A DNA stretch of 64,000 bases. It comes from Planosporangium mesophilum. GTDB taxonomy: Bacteria; Actinomycetota; Actinomycetes; Mycobacteriales; Micromonosporaceae. The position numbers were made by a program, and so were the translations under genes. The notes beneath the pieces were generated by a model. It did no database searches and was not told where the DNA came from. It was given only the letters and a program-made list of their open reading frames with translations. Positions 1 through 8,324 of the stretch are shown here, piece by piece. How positions within the stretch are numbered: the stretch's first letter is position 1; every line of letters begins with the position of its first letter. The stretch spans positions 115,007 to 179,006 of the forward strand of contig NZ_BOON01000015.1 of assembly GCF_016863255.1 (NCBI RefSeq). The letters run 5' to 3'.

Positions 1-680
1 GCCCGGAAGACCTCCTCGGGAGCGTCGGCGAAGGCGGCGCCGAGCAGCAGCGGCCGTTCGACCGTGTACTTCGCCGACTTGTACCGCGCGACCAGGCCGG
101 CCCGCGACAGTGAGGTGTCACCGGTGACCTGGGTGTGGATGTCGAGGTACTGCCCGACCGTGACCTCGGTGCGCATGTCGTCGAAGACCCGCCGGGCCCG
201 GGCCAGCGTCGCCGGGTCGAGGCCGCTGCCGTGCAGCAGGGCGTCCGACCACACCAGGCAGAGGTCGCCGAGCAGGATCGCGGAGGCGGTACCGAAGTCG
301 GCGGGCTCGCCCATCCACTTCGACTCCCGGTGCAGCGACTCGAACTGCCGGTGCATGGCCGGCTCGCCCCGGCGGGTATCCGAGCCGTCCATCACGTCGT
401 CGTGGATCAGGGCGCTGGCCTGTACGAACTCCAGCGCCGCCGCACCGGCCACGATCTCGTCGCGGTCGACCCCGCCGGCGGCCCGGTAGCCCCAGTAGGC
501 GAACGCCGGGCGCAGCCGCTTGCCGCCGCGCAGCACGAACCGCTCGATGGCGTCGGCGACCGGCAGCAGGGCCGGCTGGTCGATGCCGGCGAGCTGGTCG
601 CGCCTGGAGGCCAGGAATGCCGCGAGGGCGTTGTCGACCCGAGTACGCAGACCTGCCCGGTCCAACACAGACGCCGCCAC
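1..680 (-). CDS. Polyprenyl (geranylgeranyl-type) diphosphate synthase, 3' part outside window
   Basis: Trans-isoprenyl diphosphate synthase that condenses IPP with allylic diphosphates. The GTG start at 680 gives VAASVLDRAGLRTRVDNALA. Seen: the substrate motif GGKRLRPAF, then the first aspartate-rich motif DDVMDGSDTRRG that binds Mg-diphosphate. The second Asp-rich motif would lie beyond position 1, so about 226 codons are present and the C-terminus is cut by the window edge. The upstream regulator gene ends at 690, 9 nt away, so the two are probably cotranscribed. A carotenoid operon 3 kb away makes a GGPP role plausible, but quinone or other prenyl chains are equally possible from the sequence alone. 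No strong Shine-Dalgarno precedes the start. Confidence 0.85.
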   Translation of the reverse strand, partial: MAASVLDRAGLRTRVDNALAAFLASRRDQLAGIDQPALLPVADAIERFVLRGGKRLRPAFAYWGYRAAGGVDRDEIVAGAAALEFVQASALIHDDVMDGSDTRRGEPAMHRQFESLHRESKWMGEPADFGTASAILLGDLCLVWSDALLHGSGLDPATLARARRVFDDMRTEVTVGQYLDIHTQVTGDTSLSRAGLVARYKSAKYTVERPLLLGAAFADAPEEVFR

Positions 681-689
681 GAGGTGAAC

Positions 690-1913
690 CTAGCCGTACC
701 CGGTGGGCGCGTCGGCGGCGCCCCCCACGCCCCGCGGGAGGTACGGGACGGCGGTCCGGTACAGCTCGACGTAGTCCCGGACGGCCGGCACCGACCCCAG
801 TTCGCGAAGGCGCGGATGCAGGGCGGTGATCCGGCACAGGGCGCGGACCGAGCCGACGCGCACCGTGACGATCAGCGCCGCCCGTACGGTCGCGCAGGCC
901 TCTTCCACCTCACCGGTGTCGAGCTGCGAGCCGGCGAGCCAGGCCGCGTACAGCGCCCACGCGCGCAACCGGATCCGCCCGTCGGCCAGCGCGGCGCGCA
1001 GCAGCGGCTCGGCCAACCGGGGCCGGCCCACCGCGGCGTAGCAGCGGCCGGTCATCGCGGTCAGCTCGGCCTCGTTGAGCCAGTACAGCCAGGACGGGTC
1101 GCGCTCCGGGGCGCGCCGCTCGAAGGCCCGTTCGGCGCCGGCGAGGGCCTGCTCGCACGCCCGGTACTGGCCGCACCGCGCCGCCGCGAACGCCACCCGG
1201 TGCAGCAGCAGGGCGCGGGCGGTGGCCGGGGCCGTGGGGTGGGCGATCCGGTACCCCCGCTGCACGAGCGCCAGCCCTCGCGCCGGATCGGTGTCGAGGT
1301 GGCCGCGGGTGGCGAGCAGGTGACCCAGCAGGACGTACTGATCGGCCGCGGTCGCCGCCGCGACGCCGATCCGGTGTGCGCGCCGGGCCGGGCCGGGCGC
1401 ACCCGCGTCGGCGGCCACCCAGCACGCGAGCTGGGCCAGCTCGGCGACGGTCGGCAGCAGACGGCGCCGCTGCCGGTCGGTCGACCCGCCCGGGCGGAGC
1501 AGGCGGAGTGCGGCCGCCAGCTCCCGGCCGGTCAACCTGGTCAGGTCGGCGCCGCCGACGAGATCGTCCATCCGCCGCAGTGTCGCCACCCGCGAGGCCA
1601 GGTCGAGCGCTCCGGGATCGGGCCCGGTGAGCGGGGGCGGAGAGCCGAGCAGGTCTCCGCGCCGTAGCCGGGCGACGGTGGTGGCCCGCTCCAGGTCGTC
1701 GAGCGGTACGCCGAGCACGAGCGAGAGCCAGCGCAGCCACCGCTGACTCGGGATGCGCTCCTCGCGCTCCCAGCGGGAGATCTCATGTCGGGTCAGGGTC
1801 GGCACGCCGGACGCCGCGCACAGCAGCTCGGCCAGCCGAGGCTGCGACCAGCCGTACGCCGCCCGCACCCGAGTGAGCAACGACCCGATCGACTCCTGTC
1901 GCGACGGTGCCAT
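690..1913 (-). CDS. XRE-family helix-turn-helix regulator with long helical C-terminal region
   Basis: A 407-aa DNA-binding protein. Residues about 8-60 form an XRE/Cro-type helix-turn-helix (LLTRVRAAYGWSQPRLAELL, followed by LTRHEISRWEREERIPS). The rest is Ala/Arg/Leu-rich and helical, resembling the TPR-like sensor half of many actinobacterial XRE regulators; no known ligand motif is visible. The ATG at 1913 has GGAGG 7 nt upstream, which fixes the start. It is transcribed away from metF and runs straight into the prenyl synthase gene. Target genes cannot be deduced; the inverted repeat at 1966-2002 in its upstream region is a candidate autoregulatory site. Confidence 0.8.
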   Translation of the reverse strand: MAPSRQESIGSLLTRVRAAYGWSQPRLAELLCAASGVPTLTRHEISRWEREERIPSQRWLRWLSLVLGVPLDDLERATTVARLRRGDLLGSPPPLTGPDPGALDLASRVATLRRMDDLVGGADLTRLTGRELAAALRLLRPGGSTDRQRRRLLPTVAELAQLACWVAADAGAPGPARRAHRIGVAAATAADQYVLLGHLLATRGHLDTDPARGLALVQRGYRIAHPTAPATARALLLHRVAFAAARCGQYRACEQALAGAERAFERRAPERDPSWLYWLNEAELTAMTGRCYAAVGRPRLAEPLLRAALADGRIRLRAWALYAAWLAGSQLDTGEVEEACATVRAALIVTVRVGSVRALCRITALHPRLRELGSVPAVRDYVELYRTAVPYLPRGVGGAADAPTGYG

Positions 1914-1965
1914 CGACCAACCTCCGTATCTGTGACACCTGCCTGGTCGCGACCCCCTGCCTGCA

Positions 1966-2002
1966 CAGACCCCCGTGGTGACAGTGGTACCGCAGGGGTC
2001 TG
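1966..2002. promoter_or_regulatory. Inverted repeat in the XRE regulator/metF divergent region
   Basis: Arms CAGACCCC (1966-1973) and GGGGTCTG (1995-2002) are perfect inverted repeats separated by 21 nt, between the divergent regulator and metF. It could be an operator for the XRE protein or a weak hairpin; the sequence does not decide between them. Confidence 0.35.
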
Positions 2003-2083
2003 ACGAATCGGGACGGGAGAACAGCGGTACAGATCACCACGCCAACTGTCGGGACAACCGGGGCGAATCTCCCGTCAGCTGGG

Positions 2084-2097
2084 TACAGTCCCAGCCG
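2084..2097 (+). promoter_or_regulatory. -10 element for leaderless metF transcript
   Basis: TACAGT (2084-2089) fits the actinobacterial TANNNT -10 consensus. Exactly 7 nt separate it from the GTG start at 2097, which would put the transcription start at the start codon. No Shine-Dalgarno is present upstream of the GTG. Confidence 0.6.
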
Positions 2098-3017
2098 TGG
2101 CACTCGGACTTCCATCGGTGATGCCCGACGACAGGCCGTCGATCGGGGACCTGGTGCGTTCGTCCGGTCCCACGTTCTCCTTCGAGTTCTTCCCGCCGAA
2201 GACCGCCGACGGCGAGCGGCTGCTCTGGCAGGCGATCCGCGAGCTGGAGTCGCTGCGGCCGTCGTTCGTGTCGATCACGTACGGAGCCGGCGGCTCGACC
2301 CGCGACACCACGATCTCGGTGACCGAACGGATCGCAACCGAGACCACCCTGCTGCCGATGGCGCACCTCACCGCGGTGAACCACTCGGTGGCGGAGCTGC
2401 GCCGCGTCATCGGCAACTACGCCGAGGTCGGCATCCACAACGTGCTGGTGCTGCGCGGCGACCCGCCCGGCGACCCGCAGGCGGAGTGGGTGGCACACCC
2501 CGACGGCCTGCACTACGCCAGCGAGCTGGTCGAACTGGTACGCCGCAGCGGCGACTTCTGCGTCGGGGTGGCCGCGTTCCCCGAGAAGCACCCGCGCTCG
2601 CCCGACCTCGACACCGACGTGGACTACTTCGTCCGCAAGTGCCGCGCCGGCGCCGACTTCGCCATCACGCAGTTCTTCTTCCGCTGGGAGGACTGGGCCC
2701 GGCTGCGCGACGGGGTGGCCGCGCGTGGCTGCGACGTGCCGATCATCGCCGGCGTCATGCCCGTGACGAACGTCAAGCAGATCGAGAAGATGGCGCAGCT
2801 CTCCGGCGCCGCCTTCCCGGCCGATCTCGCGGCGCGGCTGCGGGCCGTCGCCGACGACCCCGCCGCGGTACGGGAGATCGGCGTCGAGGTGGCGACCGAG
2901 CTGTCCGATCGGCTGCTCGCCGAGGGCGCGCCGGGCATCCACTTCATCACCCTCAACCGGTCGACGGCCACCCGCGAGGTGTGGCAGAACCTCGGGGTGC
3001 ACACCGCCGCTCGATGA
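2097..3017 (+). CDS. metF: 5,10-methylenetetrahydrofolate reductase
   Basis: FAD-dependent TIM-barrel enzyme reducing 5,10-methylene-THF to 5-methyl-THF, the methyl donor for methionine synthase. The 306-aa length is typical of bacterial MetF. Seen: the N-terminal signature [10 protein letters not shown], the strand [17 protein letters not shown], then LVLRGDPPG and [11 protein letters not shown], all family landmarks. The start is GTG 2097 ([15 protein letters not shown]) because a TANNNT -10 ends 7 nt before it; the ATG at 2121 is an alternative. The stop overlaps the next gene start (ATGA), so the CDP-alcohol phosphotransferase is translationally coupled. Confidence 0.95.
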   Translation: MALGLPSVMPDDRPSIGDLVRSSGPTFSFEFFPPKTADGERLLWQAIRELESLRPSFVSITYGAGGSTRDTTISVTERIATETTLLPMAHLTAVNHSVAELRRVIGNYAEVGIHNVLVLRGDPPGDPQAEWVAHPDGLHYASELVELVRRSGDFCVGVAAFPEKHPRSPDLDTDVDYFVRKCRAGADFAITQFFFRWEDWARLRDGVAARGCDVPIIAGVMPVTNVKQIEKMAQLSGAAFPADLAARLRAVADDPAAVREIGVEVATELSDRLLAEGAPGIHFITLNRSTATREVWQNLGVHTAAR

Positions 3018-3649
3018 AGACCTGGGACGAGTACGCGCTCGCCTGGCGCGAGCTGCACGGCGGGTACGACCCCCGGACCGGGTCGGTGTTCGTGCGGGGA
3101 TGGCTGCGGTTCGCGTACACGGTGGCTCGCATCGCCGTGCGCGGCGGGGCCACCCCGGCCGTGGTCACCGGGGTCGGGGTGGCGTTGTCGCTGGGCGTAC
3201 CGGTCGCCGCGCGGCTGCCGCTGCTGGCGGCGGCGCTGGTCGCGCTGTCGGCCGTCGCCGACTCGGTCGACGGCGCCGTCGCGGTGCTCACCGGCCGGGC
3301 GTCGCGCGCCGGCTACGTCTACGACTCGCTGGCCGACCGGGTCAGCGAGGCGTGCTGGCTGGTGGCGCTGTGGCTGCTCGGCGCGCCCGGCTGGTTGCTG
3401 CTCTGCTGCGGTGGCCTGTCCTGGCTGCACGAGTACGTGCGGGCGCGGGCCGCGGTCGCGGGCATGAGCGAGGTCGGGGTGGTGACCGTCGCCGAGCGGC
3501 CGACGCGCGTCATCTTCGCCGTGGCGGGCCTGGTCGTGGCGGCGTTCGCGCCGCCGGGGGCGGTGACTGTCGTCGTCGGGGTGTGGACGGTGCTGGCAGC
3601 CGTCGGCCTCGGCCAGCTTCTGGTCGCGGTCCGCGCGAGGCTGCGCTGA
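3014..3649 (+). CDS. CDP-alcohol phosphatidyltransferase family membrane protein
   Basis: A 211-aa integral membrane enzyme of the family that moves a phospho-alcohol from a CDP carrier in phospholipid synthesis. The catalytic motif is visible as [18 protein letters not shown] followed by YVYDSLAD, which keeps all four aspartates and the spaced glycine of D(x2)DG(x2)AR(x8)G(x3)D(x3)D. The Arg of the AR pair is Val here, an uncommon change at the nucleotide-binding position. Several hydrophobic segments follow (about 55-80, 120-135, 165-205). The start ATG overlaps the metF stop by 4 nt. The alcohol acceptor cannot be assigned from the sequence. Confidence 0.8.
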   Translation: MKTWDEYALAWRELHGGYDPRTGSVFVRGWLRFAYTVARIAVRGGATPAVVTGVGVALSLGVPVAARLPLLAAALVALSAVADSVDGAVAVLTGRASRAGYVYDSLADRVSEACWLVALWLLGAPGWLLLCCGGLSWLHEYVRARAAVAGMSEVGVVTVAERPTRVIFAVAGLVVAAFAPPGAVTVVVGVWTVLAAVGLGQLLVAVRARLR

Positions 3650-3666
3650 GCCGGTCGGCGCGACAA

Positions 3667-5145
3667 CTACGCTGAGCCGATCTGGTCGGCCACGATCTTC
3701 GCCGACAGCATCACCATCGGCAGCCCGCCACCGGGGTGTACCGACCCGCCGACCAGGAACAGCCCCCGGACCGGCCCCCGGTTGCCGGGCCGGCGCAGCC
3801 CGCTGAGGCCGTGCGCGGGCGTACCGTAGATCGCCCCGCCCGGGGACGCGGTCGTCAGTTGCAGGTCGGCCGGGGTGAGCACGTCCCGGAACAGCACCCG
3901 GTCGCGCACCTCCACGCCGCGGGCGGCCAGCACGTCGAGGATCCGGTCGGCATACCCGTGCGCGGTCGACGAGCTGGCCCAGTCGACGCCGGCCGCGTTG
4001 TCGCCGTGCGGCGGCGCGTTGACCAGGACGAACCACGCCTCGTGGCCGTCCGGGCGGACCAGCGGGTCGTCGGCGACCGTGACGTAGACGGCCGGGTCGC
4101 GGGCCGGCCGGGCCACCATGCCGTCGCGCGGCCGGCCGAAGACGTCGTCGAACTCGGCGTCGTAGTCGGTGGGGAACAGCACCGTGTGGTGGGCCAGCCC
4201 GGGGGTACGGCCACGCACGCCGAGCAGCAGAACGAAGCCGGCGAGGCTGCGCTCCCGCAGGCGGGCCGCCCGGCGCCGGTCGGGCAGCAGGTCGCGGTAC
4301 ACCTCGAGGGCGTCGGCGTTGGCCACCACGACGTCGGCGCGGACCAGCGCGCCGTCGGCCAGCCGTACCCCGTGCACCCGCCCGCCGGCGGCCTCGATCT
4401 CCACCACGCGGGTGCCGGTACGGACCCGTACCCCGAGGGCGTCGCACCGGGCCAGCAACGCGTCGGCGAGGGTTCCCAGCCCGCCCCGCAGGTACCAGCC
4501 GCCGTAGCGCAGCTCGGCGTACGGGACGGCCAGCAGCGCGGCCGGCGCCCGCCGGGGGTCGGCGCCGGCGTAGGTGGCGTACCGGTCGAGGAGGGTACGC
4601 ATCCGGGGGTCGGACAGGTACCGGCGGCCCACGCTCCGGATGTTCTGCCCCGGCCCGATCGCGGCCAGGTCACCGGCCCGCCAGGCCAGTGTGGACAGAC
4701 CGAGGGTCGAGCGGGCCGGCGCGCTGAGCACGTGCCGCCAGGACGTCTGCCACACCCGCTCGGCGCGCCGCCACAGCCGCCGCCACTCGTCGGCCGACCG
4801 TTCCCCGAAGGCCTCGGCGATCCGGGACGTGAACGTCGCCTGGTCGGCGCACGAGTCGAGCACGGTGCCGTCGGGGAACCGGTGCCGCACGATCGGGTCG
4901 AGCTCCACCAGGTGCCCGGACAGGTCGTCGCCCAGCAGGTCGGAGACGACGTGGGGGAGGGTGAGCAGGCTCGGGCCGGTGTCGAAGCGGAAGCTGCCGG
5001 CGGGCGTGGAGCGGACGTGCCGGCCGAGCTTGCCGCCGACGGTACCGGCGCGTTCGTACACGGTGACCCGGTGCCCGGCCGTGGCGAGCCGGACCGCGGC
5101 CGACAGGCCGCCGACCCCGGCGCCGATCACCACCACCTCGCTCAC
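3667..5145 (-). CDS. Carotenoid desaturase, FAD-dependent (CrtI/CrtD family)
   Basis: A 492-aa phytoene-desaturase-family flavoprotein. The N-terminus carries the FAD dinucleotide fold GAGVGGLSAAVRLA with the following acidic YERAGTVGGKLG, and the C-terminus has GLFLVGGSVHPGGGLPMV, the family FAD-closing motif. The GTG start at 5145 overlaps the glycosyltransferase stop by 4 nt (GTGA). CrtI converts phytoene to lycopene; CrtD introduces the 3',4' double bond into 1'-hydroxylated carotenoids. Position after a CruF-like hydratase and a glycosyltransferase favours the CrtD role (inference), as in the Salinispora sioxanthin pathway. The 3' end lies 17 nt from the convergent phosphotransferase gene. 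Confidence 0.85.
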   Translation of the reverse strand: MSEVVVIGAGVGGLSAAVRLATAGHRVTVYERAGTVGGKLGRHVRSTPAGSFRFDTGPSLLTLPHVVSDLLGDDLSGHLVELDPIVRHRFPDGTVLDSCADQATFTSRIAEAFGERSADEWRRLWRRAERVWQTSWRHVLSAPARSTLGLSTLAWRAGDLAAIGPGQNIRSVGRRYLSDPRMRTLLDRYATYAGADPRRAPAALLAVPYAELRYGGWYLRGGLGTLADALLARCDALGVRVRTGTRVVEIEAAGGRVHGVRLADGALVRADVVVANADALEVYRDLLPDRRRAARLRERSLAGFVLLLGVRGRTPGLAHHTVLFPTDYDAEFDDVFGRPRDGMVARPARDPAVYVTVADDPLVRPDGHEAWFVLVNAPPHGDNAAGVDWASSSTAHGYADRILDVLAARGVEVRDRVLFRDVLTPADLQLTTASPGGAIYGTPAHGLSGLRRPGNRGPVRGLFLVGGSVHPGGGLPMVMLSAKIVADQIGSA

Positions 5146-6197
5146 TCGACCGGCCGGCCCTTCCAGCTCAGCTCGCCTCGGTGACGGCGCCGGAACGAGA
5201 CCGCGACCAGCAGCGCGAACACCGCGATCGAGACGGGGTGGGCCAGCGCGTCCGGGAACCACCGGCTCCCGGTGGCGCGGGCGGTCACCGCCCGGCCGGC
5301 CACCCCGGCGAGGTAGCAGGCCAGCCCGGCCGGCCCCGCCGCGAGCGGCAGCAGGTACAGGGCGACCAGCAGCGTCACGACCGCGACCGCGCCGGCCGGC
5401 GAGCCGAACGAGGCCCACAGCGACTTGCCGTACCCGTCGACCAGCTCCCGCCACGAGGCGTACATCCGGCAGGTCGCGAGCGCCGACCCGTCGGCCAGCG
5501 CGATCCGCCCGCCGGCCCGCTTGACCGCGCGGGCCAGTTCGATGTCCTCGAGGACCCGGTCCCGCACGGCCGCGTGGCCACCGGCTTTCGCGTACGCGTC
5601 GGCCTTGACGGCGAGGAACTGCCCGCCGGCGGCCGCCAGCGACGGCCGCCGTGACCGCTCCATCGCGCGCAGCGGCAGGAAGGTCAGCCAGGACCACTGG
5701 AGCAACGGCTGCACCAGTCGCTGGCCAATGATCTTCGGGTACGGGGAGATCAGGTCCACCTCGTCCAGCAGCGCGACGGCGGCGGCCACGGCGTGCGGGG
5801 CGAGCACCACGTCGGCGTCGACGAATACGAGGATGTCGGCGTCGGCTTCGGCGGCGAGCTGGCTGCACGCGTACGGTTTGCCCAGCCAACCGGCCGGGAG
5901 CGGCGCGCCGGTGAGCAGTCTCGCGCCGTCCCCGGCGATGGACCGCACGAGGTCGGCGGTGCCGTCGGTCGAGCCGTCGTCGAGGACGAGGATCTGCAGG
6001 TTCGGCACGCCCCGCTGGGCCAGCAGCGCGCGCAGGCACGGCTCCACGCGGTGCGCCTCGTCGCGCAGCGGCAGCAGGACCGCGACGCGCCGGTCGGTGG
6101 CGGGCGGCCGGGCCGGCGGGCGGCGCAGCAGCATGGCATTGACGCCCGCGTGGACGGTCAGCGCGGCGACGGCGCCGGCGGCGATCCAGCCGATCAC
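5142..6197 (-). CDS. Family 2 glycosyltransferase, probable carotenoid glycosyltransferase (CruC-like)
   Basis: A 351-aa GT2 enzyme. An N-terminal hydrophobic segment (about 1-20) precedes the GT-A domain with VAVLLPLRDEAHRVEPCL, LVLDDGSTDGTADLV and the metal-binding VFVDADVVLAP. Later come LEDIELARAVKRAGG and YASWRELVDGYGKSLW (a Q/RxxRW-like region), then C-terminal membrane segments (about 270-330). This layout matches membrane glycosyltransferases of carotenoid and hopanoid pathways. It lies between the CruF-like and CrtD-like genes and overlaps both by 4 nt, so glycosylation of a tertiary carotenoid hydroxyl is the likely job (inference). The GTG start at 6197 is set by the overlap. Confidence 0.8.
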   Translation of the reverse strand: MIGWIAAGAVAALTVHAGVNAMLLRRPPARPPATDRRVAVLLPLRDEAHRVEPCLRALLAQRGVPNLQILVLDDGSTDGTADLVRSIAGDGARLLTGAPLPAGWLGKPYACSQLAAEADADILVFVDADVVLAPHAVAAAVALLDEVDLISPYPKIIGQRLVQPLLQWSWLTFLPLRAMERSRRPSLAAAGGQFLAVKADAYAKAGGHAAVRDRVLEDIELARAVKRAGGRIALADGSALATCRMYASWRELVDGYGKSLWASFGSPAGAVAVVTLLVALYLLPLAAGPAGLACYLAGVAGRAVTARATGSRWFPDALAHPVSIAVFALLVAVSFRRRHRGELSWKGRPVE

Positions 6198-7069
6198 GGC
6201 GCCACCCGCTGCTCGTTGCTCTGGTCGGCACGACGTCCGGGAAGTCGTGGCCTCAAGGGGCTCCCATCACCACGACCTCCGATGCGGACGTTGTGGCGAT
6301 CTTTGCGGTCGCGAGCGCCACAGCGCCACAGCACCACCGCGAGCGGTACCGCGACGGGCGCCATGCCCAGGCCGCCCCACACCGCCGACGCCGGCAGGTG
6401 CAGGAACACCGCGTGCGCCAGTACTCCGGAGGCGTAGGTCCACAGGTACAGCGCGTACATCGGGCCGTCGGGTCCCGGCCGGCGGGCGTCGGGTACAGCC
6501 GCGAGCAACGCCATCAGGGCGATCGCGACGAGCAGCCAGCCCAGGTAGTTGGAGATCGGGATGTCGGGTACCCCCGGCAGCGCCGGCCGGGGAGCGCGCC
6601 AGGTCCAGTACCCCTCGGCCACCATCTGCGGGTCGAGGAACAGGTCCCACGCGGCCAGGGCGAGACCGGCCACCGGTACCTGGGCGGCCCCGGGTGCCAG
6701 CCGCCCCGCCACCAGCCAGGCCGGCCACGCCATCCAGGTCCAGGCGAGCGGGATCACCAGCGGCACGCCGAGCGCGCTCGGGCCGAGCGCCGCCGAATAC
6801 CCGTACGAGCCGAACGGCACCCCCGTCGCCACCCCGAGCGCCTCGACGGCCAGCCCGCCGCCCCCGGCGACTCCGACCAGCACGGCCGCGGCCCGCCAGC
6901 CCCGGCTGGTCGCGGCGTGGGCGACCGAGACGGCGCAGCCGAGCAGCACGGTGAGGACGGTCAGGCGGGTCCGGGTCGCGCCGTCGGCCAGCGGGTACCC
7001 GATCTCGGCCAGCACCACGGCCGCGAGCCCGGCCCAGCTCGCCGCGCCCGGCCGGGGCCGCGCGCTCAC
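6194..7069 (-). CDS. CruF-like carotenoid 1',2'-hydratase (DUF422 membrane protein)
   Basis: A polytopic membrane protein of 291 aa matching the COG2324/DUF422 carotenoid biosynthesis family. Family landmarks seen: the strand GVPFGSYGYSAALGPSALGVPL, then PLAWTWMAWPAW, AAWDLFLDPQMVAEGYWTW and IPISNYLGWLL. CruF adds water to the psi end of lycopene-type carotenoids, making the 1'-OH that a glycosyltransferase then decorates. The GTG start at 7069 overlaps the GNAT stop; the stop overlaps the GT2 start. The open frame extends further upstream into the GNAT gene, but that region is the GNAT gene in another frame. Confidence 0.82.
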   Translation of the reverse strand: MSARPRPGAASWAGLAAVVLAEIGYPLADGATRTRLTVLTVLLGCAVSVAHAATSRGWRAAAVLVGVAGGGGLAVEALGVATGVPFGSYGYSAALGPSALGVPLVIPLAWTWMAWPAWLVAGRLAPGAAQVPVAGLALAAWDLFLDPQMVAEGYWTWRAPRPALPGVPDIPISNYLGWLLVAIALMALLAAVPDARRPGPDGPMYALYLWTYASGVLAHAVFLHLPASAVWGGLGMAPVAVPLAVVLWRCGARDRKDRHNVRIGGRGDGSPLRPRLPGRRADQSNEQRVAP

Positions 7070-7620
7070 GCCGGAACGCGCGCGGGCAGCGGCAGGGTGC
7101 GGCCCAGGATGCCGAAGGCGCGGTCGTCGCCGGGAAAGTAGAAGTTGCGCAGCACGTCGACGAAGCCGAAGCGGCGGTACAGCCGCCAGGCGCGGGACGT
7201 GTCCTCGTCGGCCTCGGGGGTCGAGAGCAGGACGGTGCGGTGGGGTACGGACGACAGCAGTGCGCGCAGTTGCCGCTGGCCGATGCCGTGGCCCTGGGCG
7301 CCGGGGCGTACGTGCAGCTCCACCAGTTCGAAGCAGTCCGACATCCAGGACTTGCCGTCGTCGCGGCGCAGCGACGCCCTGATCTGGTCGTGCCACCACT
7401 GGCCGGGCGTGGACGTGTACCCGTACCCGAAGCCGAGTAGCGAGCCGTCGTCGCCGGTGGTGGCGACCGCCCGGAAACCGGGCCGGCCGGCGTGCGCCGC
7501 CACGTACCCGCGGCGGGTCTGTAGCAGGGCGGCGTGGTATCCCATGGCGGCGCCGTACACCTCGATCACGTCGTCGAGGCGGCGCACCAGGTCATCGGGC
7601 TGCCAGGCCACGAGCCTCAT
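7066..7620 (-). CDS. GNAT-family N-acetyltransferase
   Basis: A 184-aa acetyl-CoA-dependent acyltransferase. The acetyl-CoA-binding signature is visible as VELHVRPGAQGHGIGQRQLRALL (R/Q-x-x-G-x-G/A), followed by AWRLYRRFGFVDVLRNFYFPGDD. The ATG at 7620 overlaps the upstream CrtA-like gene (ATGA) and its stop overlaps the CruF-like start. The substrate is unknown. Placement inside a carotenoid-glycoside operon raises the possibility that it acylates a pathway intermediate, but GNAT enzymes normally use amines and nothing in the sequence supports a sugar acceptor. Confidence 0.75.
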   Translation of the reverse strand: MRLVAWQPDDLVRRLDDVIEVYGAAMGYHAALLQTRRGYVAAHAGRPGFRAVATTGDDGSLLGFGYGYTSTPGQWWHDQIRASLRRDDGKSWMSDCFELVELHVRPGAQGHGIGQRQLRALLSSVPHRTVLLSTPEADEDTSRAWRLYRRFGFVDVLRNFYFPGDDRAFGILGRTLPLPARVPA

Positions 7621-8324
7621 CGCCGGTCGTCCCTTCCGTTCCAGCCGAGCACGCCTCGGTCCCCGTCGACGTCGAGCACCGAGAAGCGGGCGAACAGCTC
7701 CTCGGCGTACCAGCGCCGCAGGGGTGTCGCGGCGACCACGGCCCGGTGCGCCGACGGACCGTACGCGAAGCCTACGAGGTCCGCACTGCCCCGCCACACG
7801 CTGACCGTGCCCTGCCAGCCCAGCGGGGCCTCGCCGATGCCGAACGCGGCGAGCAGGCCCGGCGCGGCGGGCAGGGTCGCCGCGACGTCCGGGATCGCGC
7901 GCCAGAAGGCCGCCGCCCGTACCGGCTGCAGCCGGGCGCGGGTGAGCGCGAGGACCGGTCCGTCGGTGCGTGGCGAATCGGTGACCTCGAACGGGGAGCG
8001 GCCGGCCCACGCGCCGCGGCTGGTGACCGGACGCAGCGCCAGCCGGCAGCGCGCCGTCGCGAACTCGGCCCACGCCCGGCCGACCGGCGAGTCGTCGAAG
8101 CGCTCGGCCGCGCTCGCGTCGTCCCACGCGATGACGGCCGCCCACCGGCCGGGGTCCGCGCCGGTCGGCCCGAAGTGGAGGTCACGGCCCGTACCCAGCA
8201 GCTTCGCGAACGACACTCCGGGAGTACGCCGCAGCCGTCCCCGGTCGAGGGCCATCCGCCACAGCGCGCGGGGCAGCGCGCCGCGTGGCACCCGCCAGGC
8301 GTGGAGGGTCACCAGGCTGTTCAC
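7617..8324 (-). CDS. CrtA-like (spheroidene monooxygenase family) carotenoid oxygenase
   Basis: A 235-aa protein that I assign to the CrtA family by its pattern rather than by one signature: N-terminal LVTLHAWRVPRGALPRALWRMA, then FAKLLGTGRDLHFGPTGADPGRWAAVIAWDDASAAERF (given here only as a region, residues about 32-70), and later GPVLALTRARLQPVRAAAFW, repeating the same ferredoxin-like half. CrtA in purple bacteria is a haem monooxygenase that inserts oxygen at C-2 of acyclic carotenoids. The GTG start at 8324 overlaps the YbaK stop (GTGA). Operon partners are carotenoid enzymes, which supports the call. The exact position oxidised is unknown. Confidence 0.68.
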   Translation of the reverse strand: MNSLVTLHAWRVPRGALPRALWRMALDRGRLRRTPGVSFAKLLGTGRDLHFGPTGADPGRWAAVIAWDDASAAERFDDSPVGRAWAEFATARCRLALRPVTSRGAWAGRSPFEVTDSPRTDGPVLALTRARLQPVRAAAFWRAIPDVAATLPAAPGLLAAFGIGEAPLGWQGTVSVWRGSADLVGFAYGPSAHRAVVAATPLRRWYAEELFARFSVLDVDGDRGVLGWNGRDDRR

